Below are positions 1-7,306 of a stretch of DNA of 33,216 bases, piece by piece. The stretch is from Aquifex sp. (lineage in GTDB: Bacteria; Aquificota; Aquificia; Aquificales; Aquificaceae), in contig QNXQ01000143.1 in assembly GCA_003978875.1 (NCBI GenBank), positions 1 through 33,216 of the forward strand, given 5' to 3'. How positions within the stretch are numbered: position 1 is the stretch's first letter; every line of letters starts with the position of its first letter. A program made the position numbers and the translations under genes. The notes under the pieces are model-generated. The model worked only from the letters and a program-made list of their open reading frames with translations. It made no database searches and was not told the DNA's origin.

Positions 1-2
1 TA

Positions 3-131
3 AGAGTTGTTGAGAAAAAGAAAAGTAAAAAAAGTGTAGAGGTTGATTTCAAAGATAAAAACGTATACCTCAGAGTTTTCGATAAAAAGGGAAATATTTT
101 TGAAGAATTTAAGTCAAAAGAGACATTTTAG
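3..131 (+). CDS. C-terminal end of an unrecognised protein (5' partial)
   Basis: An open frame enters from the left window edge and ends at TAG 129-131, giving about 42 residues. The tail is lysine-rich and then alternates hydrophobic and charged residues (VEVDFKDKNVYLRVFDKKGN), which reads like a short beta-strand segment. Codon use matches the neighbours. No family can be assigned from this fragment. It converges on the minus-strand carboxylase operon, separated by about 190 bases. Confidence 0.5.
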   Translation, partial: RVVEKKKSKKSVEVDFKDKNVYLRVFDKKGNIFEEFKSKETF

Positions 132-322
132 TAATTATTCCCTCAATTATTTTCCCCATATTTTTCTTTCATTAGTATAGTTATTGGTTAAAACTATAAT
201 TTCCTCCGGATATCCTAAAAGATTCCTTCATCTAATTTAAAAAACTAAAAATAAAAACTAAAAATAAAGAATGATTAAAGATAGAGATCCTCCCCACGGA
301 GGGGGAGGAACAATCCAGATAA
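132..322. other. Intergenic region between convergent genes
   Basis: This A/T-rich gap separates the end of the left-edge gene from the end of the cfiA-like gene on the opposite strand. The only structure seen is the G/C-rich hairpin at 288-309, listed separately. No open frame, RNA gene or promoter could be supported here. Confidence 0.5.
288..309 (-). terminator. Hairpin terminator of the carboxylase operon
   Basis: A perfect 8-bp inverted repeat (TCCTCCCC and GGGGAGGA, 6-base loop) starts 14 bases past the cfiA-like stop codon when read on the minus strand. The minus strand beyond the stem is T-rich (TCTTTAATCATTCTTTATTTTT) but has no uninterrupted T run next to the stem. It is therefore a plausible rather than a textbook intrinsic terminator, and it could also act for the left-edge gene. 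Confidence 0.5.
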
Positions 323-2290
323 TTACTGATAACTGTTGTCTTCCTTGTGAGGAACAATTCTCATTATTGCTTGGTCGGGATTTACCTGGTCTCCAGGTTT
401 TGCAAATATCTTCTTGACTATTCCGTCTATCGGGGCGTGTACTTCGTTTTCCATCTTCATCGCTTCAACGGTAGCAACAGTTTGTCCCTGCTGAACGGGT
501 TCTCCCTCTTTTACGAGTATTTTTACCACCTTTCCGGGCATAGGAGGAGTAACATCTCCTTCTTCAGTAGCTTTCGGAATACCTCCTTCTTCTTCCGCGG
601 TTTGAACGGTTTGAGCTCCGCCTCCTTGAGGAATTGCTTCTTTGAAAGGCTTGAGCTGTATTTCTTCCAGTTTGTTGTTAATTCTCACGTAATACTTTCT
701 GGGTTTTCCTGCTTCCGCATCTACGGATACACCTTCTATCTTTACTTTGAACTTTTCACCGTGGTAAGTGATTTCAAATTCTATAGGTGCAGCACCGGGT
801 ACCTCTCCGGGCTTGGTCTCCGCAACTTCGGGGAGTTCTGCATCCACGGGTTCCGGATGGAGTTCTCCCTTCTCTCTGAGTTCAAAGAACTCTTTGGCTT
901 GCATCGGGAAGAGTATGTAAAGCAGGATTTCTTCATCCGAAGGTTCTCTTCCAAAAAGCTCTTGAAGCTCTTTCTTTGCCTTTTCCCACTCTTGAGGATC
1001 TGCGTAATCTGCAGCTCTTGTGGAGAAGTCTGGTTCTTTTCCTGGACCGAGAATCTTTTCCACAAGTTCCTTAGATAGAGGTCCCGGTGGCTTTCCGTAC
1101 TTTCCTTCTACGTATTCTCTAACTTCCTTAGTGATTACTTTGTATCTTTCTCCTGTAATTACATTGAGAACCGCTTGAACACCTACTATTTGGGAAGAAG
1201 GTGTTAGGAGCGGTGGATATCCAAGGTCTTTCTCAACTCTTGGAACTTCTTCAAGAGCTTCTTCTATCTTATCGAGGGCATTAGCTTCCATAAGTTGTGC
1301 AACCATGTTGGATATCATTCCGCCGGGTATCTTGTGTATGAGAACTTTTGCGTTAACACCTGCATATTCGGTTTCGTACTTCTTATATTTCTTCTTAATC
1401 TTCTTAGCTATTTCCGCAGCTTCAGATACCTTTTGGAGGTCTAATCCTGTATCAAAGGGTGTTCCTTCAAGCGCCGCTATTATTGTCTCGGTTGCAGGGT
1501 GAGATGAACCGAATGCTAATGGGGATAGAACTGTATCTAGCATATCAACTCCTGCGAGAACCGCCATTATGTGGTTCATGGTAGCCATTCCGCTCATGTC
1601 GTGGTTGTGGAGAAGAACGGGAATTTTTCCTCCGGTAACTTCCTTTATTCCCTTGATTATTTGGTAGCATTCGAAGGGTTGCATTATTCCCGTTGCATCT
1701 TTGAAGGATATCCAATCGGGTTCAAGCTCTGCCAGTTCTTCCGCATATCTCATCCAGAGTTCATAGGTGTGGATGGGACTCCTTGTATAGGAAATTTCCG
1801 CGTGAACCTCTCCGCCGAACTCTTTTATAGCCTTTACCGCGGTTTCTATGTTTCTGTTGTCGTTCAAGGAGTCAAAAACTCTGAATACTGTAATTCCGTT
1901 CTCTATAGCCTTTTCAACGAATTTTTTAACGGTATAGTCACTTCTGGGTTTGTATCCTACTATGTTCTGTCCCCTGAAGAGCATCTGGAGTTTGGTATTG
2001 GGCATTACCTCTTTTATTCTTCTTAGTCTTTCCCAGGGATCTTCTTTGAGGTATCTCAGACAAACGTCGTAGGTTGCCCCTCCCCAAACCTCTACGGCAT
2101 AAAATCCACATTTGTCAAGGGCTTCACATAAAGGTAAAAGGTCATCGGTTCTCACACGGGTTGCCAGCTTACACTGTTGTCCATCTCTCGGAGTAAGGTC
2201 GGTAATTAAAATCTTCTTTTTAAAACCTTTATTTTTTACTTCCTTAAGTTTTTCCCTAATCTCCTCTATAACTTCCGGATTTACCACCAT
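323..2290 (-). CDS. cfiA: 2-oxoglutarate/pyruvate carboxylase, biotin-carrying carboxyltransferase subunit
   Basis: Transfers CO2 from carboxybiotin to a 2-oxo acid. At 655 residues it has the architecture of CfiA / PycB / OadA: an HMGL-like carboxyltransferase domain from about residue 25 (metal-site signature DLTPRDGQQ near the start), the conserved carboxylase domain to about 480, and a C-terminal biotinyl domain ending in EAMKMENE, whose second-Met-flanked Lys carries biotin. A clear AGGAGGTG ribosome site precedes the ATG. It lies 48-66 bases downstream of the biotin carboxylase subunit and in the same run as icd. In Hydrogenobacter, 2-oxoglutarate carboxylase makes oxalosuccinate, which Icd then reduces, so linkage to icd favours the 2-oxoglutarate enzyme. 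Pyruvate carboxylase or an oxaloacetate decarboxylase alpha subunit cannot be excluded from sequence alone. Confidence 0.85.
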   Translation of the reverse strand: MVVNPEVIEEIREKLKEVKNKGFKKKILITDLTPRDGQQCKLATRVRTDDLLPLCEALDKCGFYAVEVWGGATYDVCLRYLKEDPWERLRRIKEVMPNTKLQMLFRGQNIVGYKPRSDYTVKKFVEKAIENGITVFRVFDSLNDNRNIETAVKAIKEFGGEVHAEISYTRSPIHTYELWMRYAEELAELEPDWISFKDATGIMQPFECYQIIKGIKEVTGGKIPVLLHNHDMSGMATMNHIMAVLAGVDMLDTVLSPLAFGSSHPATETIIAALEGTPFDTGLDLQKVSEAAEIAKKIKKKYKKYETEYAGVNAKVLIHKIPGGMISNMVAQLMEANALDKIEEALEEVPRVEKDLGYPPLLTPSSQIVGVQAVLNVITGERYKVITKEVREYVEGKYGKPPGPLSKELVEKILGPGKEPDFSTRAADYADPQEWEKAKKELQELFGREPSDEEILLYILFPMQAKEFFELREKGELHPEPVDAELPEVAETKPGEVPGAAPIEFEITYHGEKFKVKIEGVSVDAEAGKPRKYYVRINNKLEEIQLKPFKEAIPQGGGAQTVQTAEEEGGIPKATEEGDVTPPMPGKVVKILVKEGEPVQQGQTVATVEAMKMENEVHAPIDGIVKKIFAKPGDQVNPDQAIMRIVPHKEDNSYQ

Positions 2291-2309
2291 TTAAAACACC
2301 TCCTGAGGT

Positions 2310-2334
2310 ATGTTTTATTTTACATATAAAACAT
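2310..2334. repeat. Inverted repeat between cfiB and cfiA
   Basis: A perfect 9-bp inverted repeat, ATGTTTTAT and ATAAAACAT, flanks a 7-base loop (TTTACAT) in the short gap between the two carboxylase subunit genes, just upstream of the cfiA ribosome site. It could be an mRNA hairpin tuning the subunit ratio or a protein-binding palindrome. The half-site TGTTTTAT also occurs in the palindrome at 29788-29808. Confidence 0.4.
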
Positions 2335-2338
2335 CGTT

Positions 2339-3757
2339 TTACAACCCGTGATATGCAGCTATTGCTGCCGAAATAAATGCAACGAAATCTTCTTTATCCT
2401 TGTGTTCGGAGTATTCAAATACTTCGGGATGTTCTTCCAGGTACTTGGTGGTAAACTTACCACTTCTGAAGTCCTTATCCTTCATTATGTTTATGAGTAG
2501 AGGAATTGTGGTTTTTACTCCGGTAATTTCATAAGTTTCCAGTGCAGCTCTCATTCTATCCACAGCCTCTTCCCATGTAGGTGCCCAGGTAATAAGTTTT
2601 GCAATCATAGAGTCGTAGTAGGGAGTAACTTCAAATCCTCTTGCTGCAGCGTGTTCTACCCTTATTCCGAAACCTCCAGGAACGTAGTATCTTTCTATTA
2701 CTCCGGTAGAAGGTACGAAGTTGTTTTTGGGATCTTCGGCATTTATACGGCATTCTATAGCAAATCCGTTAAATTTCACGTCCTCCTGTTTTATGGTTAA
2801 AGGTTCACCTGCAGCTATCTTTATCTGCCACTTCACTATATCTATTCCCGTAATCATTTCGGTAACTGGGTGTTCAACTTGGATACGGGTATTCATCTCA
2901 ATGAAATAGAGGTTTCCTTCCTGGTCCGCTATAAACTCCATAGTTCCTGCGTTGTAATATCCAATTTCCTTTGCAGCTTTTGCCACTATGTTGCCGTAAT
3001 ATTCTCTTTTTTCGGGAGTGAGTATAAGAGAAGGTGCTATTTCTACGAGCTTTTGATTTCTCCTTTGTATAGAACAGTCTCTTTCTCCCAAGTGAATGAC
3101 ATTTCCGTGTTTGTCTCCGAGAACCTGATACTCTATATGTTTTGGATTTTCTATGTACTTTTCAAGGAGTAAGTCTCCGCATCCGAACGCCTTCTCTGCC
3201 TCTCTTGAAGCCTGGTCGTAGTTCTTAACGAGTTCTTCTTCGTTTCTACATATTCTTATACCTCTTCCTCCTCCTCCTGCTGTAGCCTTGAGAAGAACAG
3301 GGTAGCCTATCTCTTTAGCAAGGGCTTTTGCTTCTTCAACGCTCTTTAAAACTCCGTCGGAACCTGGAACTACGGGAACACCTGCTTTTTTCATAACTTC
3401 CTTCGAGCGGGCTTTGTCTCCCATAAGCTCTATTACTTTCCAGTGTGGACCTATAAAGGTTATTCCTGCTTCTTCACACATTTTTGCAAACTCTGCATTT
3501 TCCGCTAAGAATCCGTATCCCGGGTGTATAGCATCCGCTCCCACTTCAAGAGCTAAGTCTATAATCCTTTGCTTGTTGAGATAAGTATCTAATGGGTCCA
3601 CTCCTATCATGTAAGCTTCATCAGCAAGCTTTACATGCCTTGCGGTGCTTTCCACTTCGTTATAAATTGCAACCGTAGGTATCCCTAACTCTTTACAAGC
3701 TCTTATAATTCTTACCGCTATTTCCCCTCTGTTAGCCACTAAAACTTTATTGAACAT
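2339..3757 (-). CDS. cfiB: 2-oxoglutarate/pyruvate carboxylase, biotin carboxylase subunit
   Basis: ATP-dependent carboxylation of biotin carried by the partner subunit encoded just downstream. About 472 residues, the usual length for a free-standing AccC/CfiB/PycA. It begins with the N-terminal signature FNKVLVANRGEIAVRI, has the ATP-grasp glycine loop KATAGGGGRGIRI near residue 165, EYQVLGDKHGN near 210, and the C-terminal biotin carboxylase domain from about 340. The start chosen is the ATG at 3757, seven bases after a strong AAGGAGG; ATG 3760 and TTG 3763 are alternatives with poorer spacing. The 5' end overlaps the upstream Uma2 gene by about 11 bases, implying one transcript. A fatty-acid AccC is possible, but the adjacent carboxyltransferase partner argues for a 2-oxo acid carboxylase. 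Confidence 0.87.
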   Translation of the reverse strand: MFNKVLVANRGEIAVRIIRACKELGIPTVAIYNEVESTARHVKLADEAYMIGVDPLDTYLNKQRIIDLALEVGADAIHPGYGFLAENAEFAKMCEEAGITFIGPHWKVIELMGDKARSKEVMKKAGVPVVPGSDGVLKSVEEAKALAKEIGYPVLLKATAGGGGRGIRICRNEEELVKNYDQASREAEKAFGCGDLLLEKYIENPKHIEYQVLGDKHGNVIHLGERDCSIQRRNQKLVEIAPSLILTPEKREYYGNIVAKAAKEIGYYNAGTMEFIADQEGNLYFIEMNTRIQVEHPVTEMITGIDIVKWQIKIAAGEPLTIKQEDVKFNGFAIECRINAEDPKNNFVPSTGVIERYYVPGGFGIRVEHAAARGFEVTPYYDSMIAKLITWAPTWEEAVDRMRAALETYEITGVKTTIPLLINIMKDKDFRSGKFTTKYLEEHPEVFEYSEHKDKEDFVAFISAAIAAYHGL

Positions 3758-4349
3758 CATCAAACCTCCTTAGAGTATTTTTCAAAATTTCGTTTAAGTT
3801 AACTTTTATTTTGTCAATTACTTCAAAATCATCTTTCCAGTTCTGAACTATCCACTTTTTACCTTTCTCGGCAATCATTACTTTTTTTGGTTTTGTAAAA
3901 ATCCATATTACTTTTTCAACCCCTGCGTCTATTAGCTCCTGAGTCTTTTCAAATGCGTAATTCTCTACAGACGCATAGTCTTTTAAATCAGCTTTTGTAT
4001 CTATTTCTATGGTTACTTTCGGAGGTGTTTTAGTATACCCTCCGCTAAATTTAAACTTTTCTTTTTCAAATATAGCAATATCTAAGAGCCTGAAGCTATC
4101 TTCTGAGGTGTAAAATCCGAGTTCTCCCGTTGCAACAATGTATTTACCAAGGTCTATTTCTTTGCCTATGAGAAAGGAAATTATAAATACTAAGAATGCG
4201 TGTAAATCACTGCTACCCATTATTGCCTCCGGAGAAAGTTCTCCCTTTAAGACTTTTTCGTAATTTCGGTAATATATGGGTTTTCCCTTTACTTTTTCGT
4301 ATATGAGGGTATTAAGTAGTTGTTTTTTAGATTCTTTTAGGGAGGTCAT
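3747..4349 (-). CDS. Uma2-family (DUF820) putative endonuclease, copy d
   Basis: 200 residues, one of four paralogues in this cluster. The N-terminal block (LTYEKVKGKPIYYRNY, then LSPEAIMGSSDL) and the C-terminal block (TIEIDTKADLKDYA, then DAGVEKVIWIFTKPKKV) match the sister proteins. The middle has LGFYTSEDSFRLLDIAIFEKEK. The arrangement D ... E-x-D-x-K fits the PD-(D/E)XK restriction-endonuclease-like fold of Uma2 proteins, whose biological function is unknown. A GGAGG site precedes the ATG. It overlaps the upstream unknown gene by 4 bases and the downstream cfiB gene by about 11, so it appears translationally coupled to both. Nuclease activity is inferred from fold family only. Confidence 0.8.
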   Translation of the reverse strand: MTSLKESKKQLLNTLIYEKVKGKPIYYRNYEKVLKGELSPEAIMGSSDLHAFLVFIISFLIGKEIDLGKYIVATGELGFYTSEDSFRLLDIAIFEKEKFKFSGGYTKTPPKVTIEIDTKADLKDYASVENYAFEKTQELIDAGVEKVIWIFTKPKKVMIAEKGKKWIVQNWKDDFEVIDKIKVNLNEILKNTLRRFDDVQ

Positions 4350-4924
4350 TTGTAGTCCTCCAAACTTATATAATTCCTAACAGCTGATATAAAAAATTTA
4401 AATGCTTCTGGTTCTAATAATGCTGCTGTTGGAAATCCTCTTCCTCCCCAATTCCAATCACCTACTAACCTATCTACCTTTATTCCACCTGTTAGATACA
4501 CGAACATATGAAGCCTTTCCCTATTCTCTAAATCTCTTGGTAGTGGAAATTTATTTTTAGTAAAATTCACTTTAGTCGCATCTTCATCAGCATATATGGC
4601 AATCAATTGAAGCATAATAGGAGTCCACGTTTCATAACTGTATCCCCATATGTTTGTCAGTTTATATAAGGAAATGTTATTTTTTACCGAAGGTTTTAAA
4701 TCTACTACCAGCATATACTCCTCATCGGGTGGAAAATTATACATTTTTATACTTTCGTTTATTAAATCCGTCTCAGGAATATGCCAACCAGTACTTCCCC
4801 CAGCAGGGTTAATAATATTTCTCTTCTTAAGAATGTTATAAATTAAATTGTAACCTGCAAGTTTTACATTATCGTTAACAAGTATTGCATTTCCATTTTT
4901 AATCTCATAAATATAAAACCCCAT
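4346..4924 (-). CDS. Unrecognised protein between Uma2 paralogues
   Basis: 192 residues, ATG preceded by GGAGGAG. I do not recognise a family. There is no signal peptide or transmembrane segment. The sequence is rich in aromatic residues (GSTGWHIPETD, LTNIWGYSYETWTP, LVGDWNWGGRGFP) and contains a loop-like segment NFTKNKFPLPRDLENRERLH. The middle reads VVDLKPSVKNN. It is tightly packed between two Uma2 genes (3-base gap upstream, 4-base overlap downstream), so it is probably expressed with them and may act with them. It is more A/T-rich than icd or cfiA, which hints at acquired DNA. Function unknown. Confidence 0.7.
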   Translation of the reverse strand: MGFYIYEIKNGNAILVNDNVKLAGYNLIYNILKKRNIINPAGGSTGWHIPETDLINESIKMYNFPPDEEYMLVVDLKPSVKNNISLYKLTNIWGYSYETWTPIMLQLIAIYADEDATKVNFTKNKFPLPRDLENRERLHMFVYLTGGIKVDRLVGDWNWGGRGFPTAALLEPEAFKFFISAVRNYISLEDYK

Positions 4925-4927
4925 TTC

Positions 4928-5533
4928 TCACTCCTCCCTCTTTAAAATTTCACTAATATTTAACCTTATTCCCTCCATCACCTCAAAATCATCTTTCCAG
5001 TCCTGAACTATCCATTTTTTTTCTTTTTCGGCAATCATTACCTTCTTAGTTTTGGTAAAAATCCATATTACTTTTTCTACACCTGCATCTAATAAATCCT
5101 GTGTTTTTTCATGGGCGTATTCTTCAATGCCTACATATCTTGAAAGGTCTGCCTTGGTATCCACTTCTATAACTACCTTGGGAGCTACAGGAATAAATTT
5201 GTCTTGCATGAGATAGGGTTTTACTTTCTCCTTTTCAAAAATAACTATATCCAAGTTTCTCCAAGAGCCTTTTTTGTAAGTAAATCCGAGTTCATTTGAA
5301 AGAAGTATAAATTTTTCCTCGTCAAGCTTGTTTAGCAAGAATTTAATCAAGAGTATTATTAAATAAGCCTGAATCCCGCTACTTCCCATTACAGCCTCCG
5401 GAGGTAATTCACCCTTTAGAACTCTTTTGTAGTCCCTGTAGTATATGGGCTTTCCGTTTACCTTTTCGTATGTTAGTATCTTCAGTAGTCTTCTCTTTTC
5501 TTCCTTTGAGAGTTTTCTTGCGGTAGTTACCAA
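4928..5533 (-). CDS. Uma2-family (DUF820) putative endonuclease, copy c
   Basis: 201 residues. It shares with its sisters the N-terminal block LTYEKVNGKPIYYRDY and LPPEAVMGSSG, the central NELGFTYKKGSWRNLDIVIF, and the C-terminal VVIEVDTKADLSRY plus DAGVEKVIWIFTKTKKVMIA. The acidic residues and Lys of EVDTK, with the Asp of NLDIVIF, are the probable PD-(D/E)XK metal-site residues. The start is a TTG after a GGGGG ribosome site, overlapping the upstream copy by 7 bases. It is closest to copy d at the C-terminus (both have WIVQ-WKDDFEV), which suggests a recent duplication of these two. Confidence 0.8.
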   Translation of the reverse strand: MVTTARKLSKEEKRRLLKILTYEKVNGKPIYYRDYKRVLKGELPPEAVMGSSGIQAYLIILLIKFLLNKLDEEKFILLSNELGFTYKKGSWRNLDIVIFEKEKVKPYLMQDKFIPVAPKVVIEVDTKADLSRYVGIEEYAHEKTQDLLDAGVEKVIWIFTKTKKVMIAEKEKKWIVQDWKDDFEVMEGIRLNISEILKREE

Positions 5534-6144
5534 AGTCTATACCCCCTTTCTTTAAAAAGTTGTGGTATTCTAAATTTAATATTCGCCAAAACCTCAATAT
5601 CTTCATCTATGTCTTGGGTAATCCATTTCCTTCCTTGCTCCGCTATTAATATCTTTTTAGGTTTCGTTACAATCCAAATAACTTTTTTTACACCCGCATT
5701 AAGGAGTTCTTGTGTCTTTTCATACATGTAAGCTTCAAAACTTTCGTATTTTGATAAATCCGCTTTTGTGTCCACTTCTATTACAACTTCGGGAACTACC
5801 GCTGTGTATTTAGGCTGGATTGATTTTAAATTTTCTCTCTTGAATATAGCTATATCAAGAGACCTTACACTACCCTTTGAAGGCTTAAACCCTATCTCGT
5901 TAAAGAGTATCTCATACTTATTCATGTTTAGATTTTTAAGTAGGAACTCTACAATCAGTCGTATTATTAAGGATTGTAGTTCACTACTTCCCATAACGGC
6001 CTCCGGAGGTAGTTCACCCTTCAGAACCTTTCTGTAATCCCTGTAGTATATGGGTTTCCCGTTTACCTTCTCATAGGTGAGAATTTTGAGCAGTTTTCTC
6101 TTTTCTTCTTTAGAAAGTTTTTTCTTTCTAACTGTTTTAACCAT
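5527..6144 (-). CDS. Uma2-family (DUF820) putative endonuclease, copy b
   Basis: 205 residues starting with a basic stretch (MVKTVRKKKLSKEEKRK) followed by the family N-terminal block. The centre has NEIGFKPSKGSVRSLDIAIF and the C-terminal part VVIEVDTKADLSKYES plus NAGVKKVIWIVTKPKKILIA. The putative PD-(D/E)XK residues are kept, so the protein is probably not a dead copy. A TGGAG site lies before the ATG. Its 3' end overlaps copy c by 7 bases. The DNA encoding residues of about 20-55 is nearly identical to the matching part of copy a, although the rest has diverged. Confidence 0.8.
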   Translation of the reverse strand: MVKTVRKKKLSKEEKRKLLKILTYEKVNGKPIYYRDYRKVLKGELPPEAVMGSSELQSLIIRLIVEFLLKNLNMNKYEILFNEIGFKPSKGSVRSLDIAIFKRENLKSIQPKYTAVVPEVVIEVDTKADLSKYESFEAYMYEKTQELLNAGVKKVIWIVTKPKKILIAEQGRKWITQDIDEDIEVLANIKFRIPQLFKERGYRLW

Positions 6145-6215
6145 TTTTAAGCTCCAATTTAAGAAAAATTAAGGAATAAAGTAAAAACATCGAAGAGAAA
6201 CAAAAAGCTTACATC

Positions 6216-6632
6216 CTACAGAATTTCAACTTTATACTCTATAGGAGCTATCTGATTCACCATGTAAGCTATTGAACAGGTGCCCGGATTGTAAATTACT
6301 TTGTCAAGAGCTTTTTTTACATCATCCTCAGTTACATCTCCTTTTACTTTTACAAATAGATATATCTTTGTAAAAACCTTAGGATACCTGTCCGTAATTC
6401 TTTCCGCATCCGTTTCTATCTCTATGTCTTCTACGTGTTTCCCTTCCTTGTGAAGAGCTTCATAGAGGTGTATTCCCACACATCCGGCTACAGAATGGAA
6501 TAAGAGTTCCGGAGGTCTTATTCCTCTTCCTTTACCTCCAACGTAATCTGCAGCATCAATAGGAACTTCCCTTCCTGCAGGTCCTATCCCTATAAAGTGA
6601 AAGTCTTCCTTTTGCTTAACTTTTACCTTCAT
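6216..6632 (-). CDS. OsmC/Ohr-family protein
   Basis: 138 residues, the usual length of an OsmC-like protein. It has a beta-rich N-terminus (KVKQKEDFHFIGIG), then the helix PPELLFHSVAGCVGIHLYEAL carrying the first conserved Cys, and a second Cys in NPGTCSIAYMVNQIAPIEY. These two positions match the peroxidatic and resolving cysteines of OsmC/Ohr enzymes, which reduce organic hydroperoxides; some family members lack this activity. A strong AAGGAGGTG precedes the ATG. It sits between two Uma2 genes inside the icd-to-cfiA run. Specific substrate unknown. Confidence 0.85.
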   Translation of the reverse strand: MKVKVKQKEDFHFIGIGPAGREVPIDAADYVGGKGRGIRPPELLFHSVAGCVGIHLYEALHKEGKHVEDIEIETDAERITDRYPKVFTKIYLFVKVKGDVTEDDVKKALDKVIYNPGTCSIAYMVNQIAPIEYKVEIL

Positions 6633-6645
6633 TAAAACACCTCCT

Positions 6646-7260
6646 TTAAATTTCTATTCCCTCTTCTTTTAAAAGCTTTTCCAAGTTTAATTTCACACCT
6701 TCTAAAACTTCAACATCACTAACCCAATCCTTAGTTATCCAATCTTTTTGCCTCTGGGCAATAAGAACTTTTTTAACTTTTGTTATATACCAGATTACTT
6801 TCTCAATTCCCGAATCTAATAAATCTTTTGTTTTTTCGTACATATATTCCTCAAAATTTTTATATCTAGATAGGTCCGCCTTTGTATCTATTTCAATAAC
6901 CACTATAGGTGTTTTCTTAGTATACTTATCCTGAGGTTTTAATAAATCTTTCTTCTTGTATACCGCAATGTCCAAACTCCTGAAACTTTTAGGAGCATAA
7001 ATAAATCCGAGTTCATTGGTTAAGATTATGTAATCATCGGGTAAAGTTTTAAATAAATACTTTAGTATTATCGCAATTATAACCGCCTGAAGTTCACTAC
7101 TACCCATAACGGCCTCCGGAGGTAGTTCACCCTTCAGAACCTTTTTGTAATCCCTGTAGTATATGGGCTTTCCGTTTACTTTTTCGTAGGTGAGAAGGTT
7201 CAGCAGTCTTCTTCTTTCTTCAGAAGAAAGTGCACTCTTTTCCTTTACTTTCATACCCAT
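6646..7260 (-). CDS. Uma2-family (DUF820) putative endonuclease, copy a
   Basis: 204 residues, the most upstream of the four copies and directly behind icd (46-base gap). It carries the N-terminal LTYEKVNGKPIYYRDY and LPPEAVMGSSEL, the central TNELGFIYAPKSFRSLDIAVY, and the C-terminal VVIEIDTKADLSRYKN plus DSGIEKVIWYITKVKKVLIA. Putative metal-site residues are intact. No clear ribosome site precedes the ATG at 7260, and the next in-frame ATG is two codons on. Function of the family is unknown; nuclease chemistry is inferred from the fold. Confidence 0.8.
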   Translation of the reverse strand: MGMKVKEKSALSSEERRRLLNLLTYEKVNGKPIYYRDYKKVLKGELPPEAVMGSSELQAVIIAIILKYLFKTLPDDYIILTNELGFIYAPKSFRSLDIAVYKKKDLLKPQDKYTKKTPIVVIEIDTKADLSRYKNFEEYMYEKTKDLLDSGIEKVIWYITKVKKVLIAQRQKDWITKDWVSDVEVLEGVKLNLEKLLKEEGIEI

Positions 7261-7306
7261 AATTTAATTCTCGGAAAAGAAAAAATTTTTAAAAGAAAAA
7301 AGGAAA

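Noticed and set aside
347..1078. Long opposite-strand open frame (243 codons) across the cfiA-like gene
   Set aside because: It is rich in Ser, Phe, Leu and Cys with no recognisable domain, as expected for the complement of a strongly coding gene, and the minus-strand product is a clear carboxylase.
5395..7125. Recurring CCTCCGGAGG palindromes as regulatory sites
   Set aside because: They lie inside the conserved PPEAV codons of the Uma2 copies and are explained by coding conservation.
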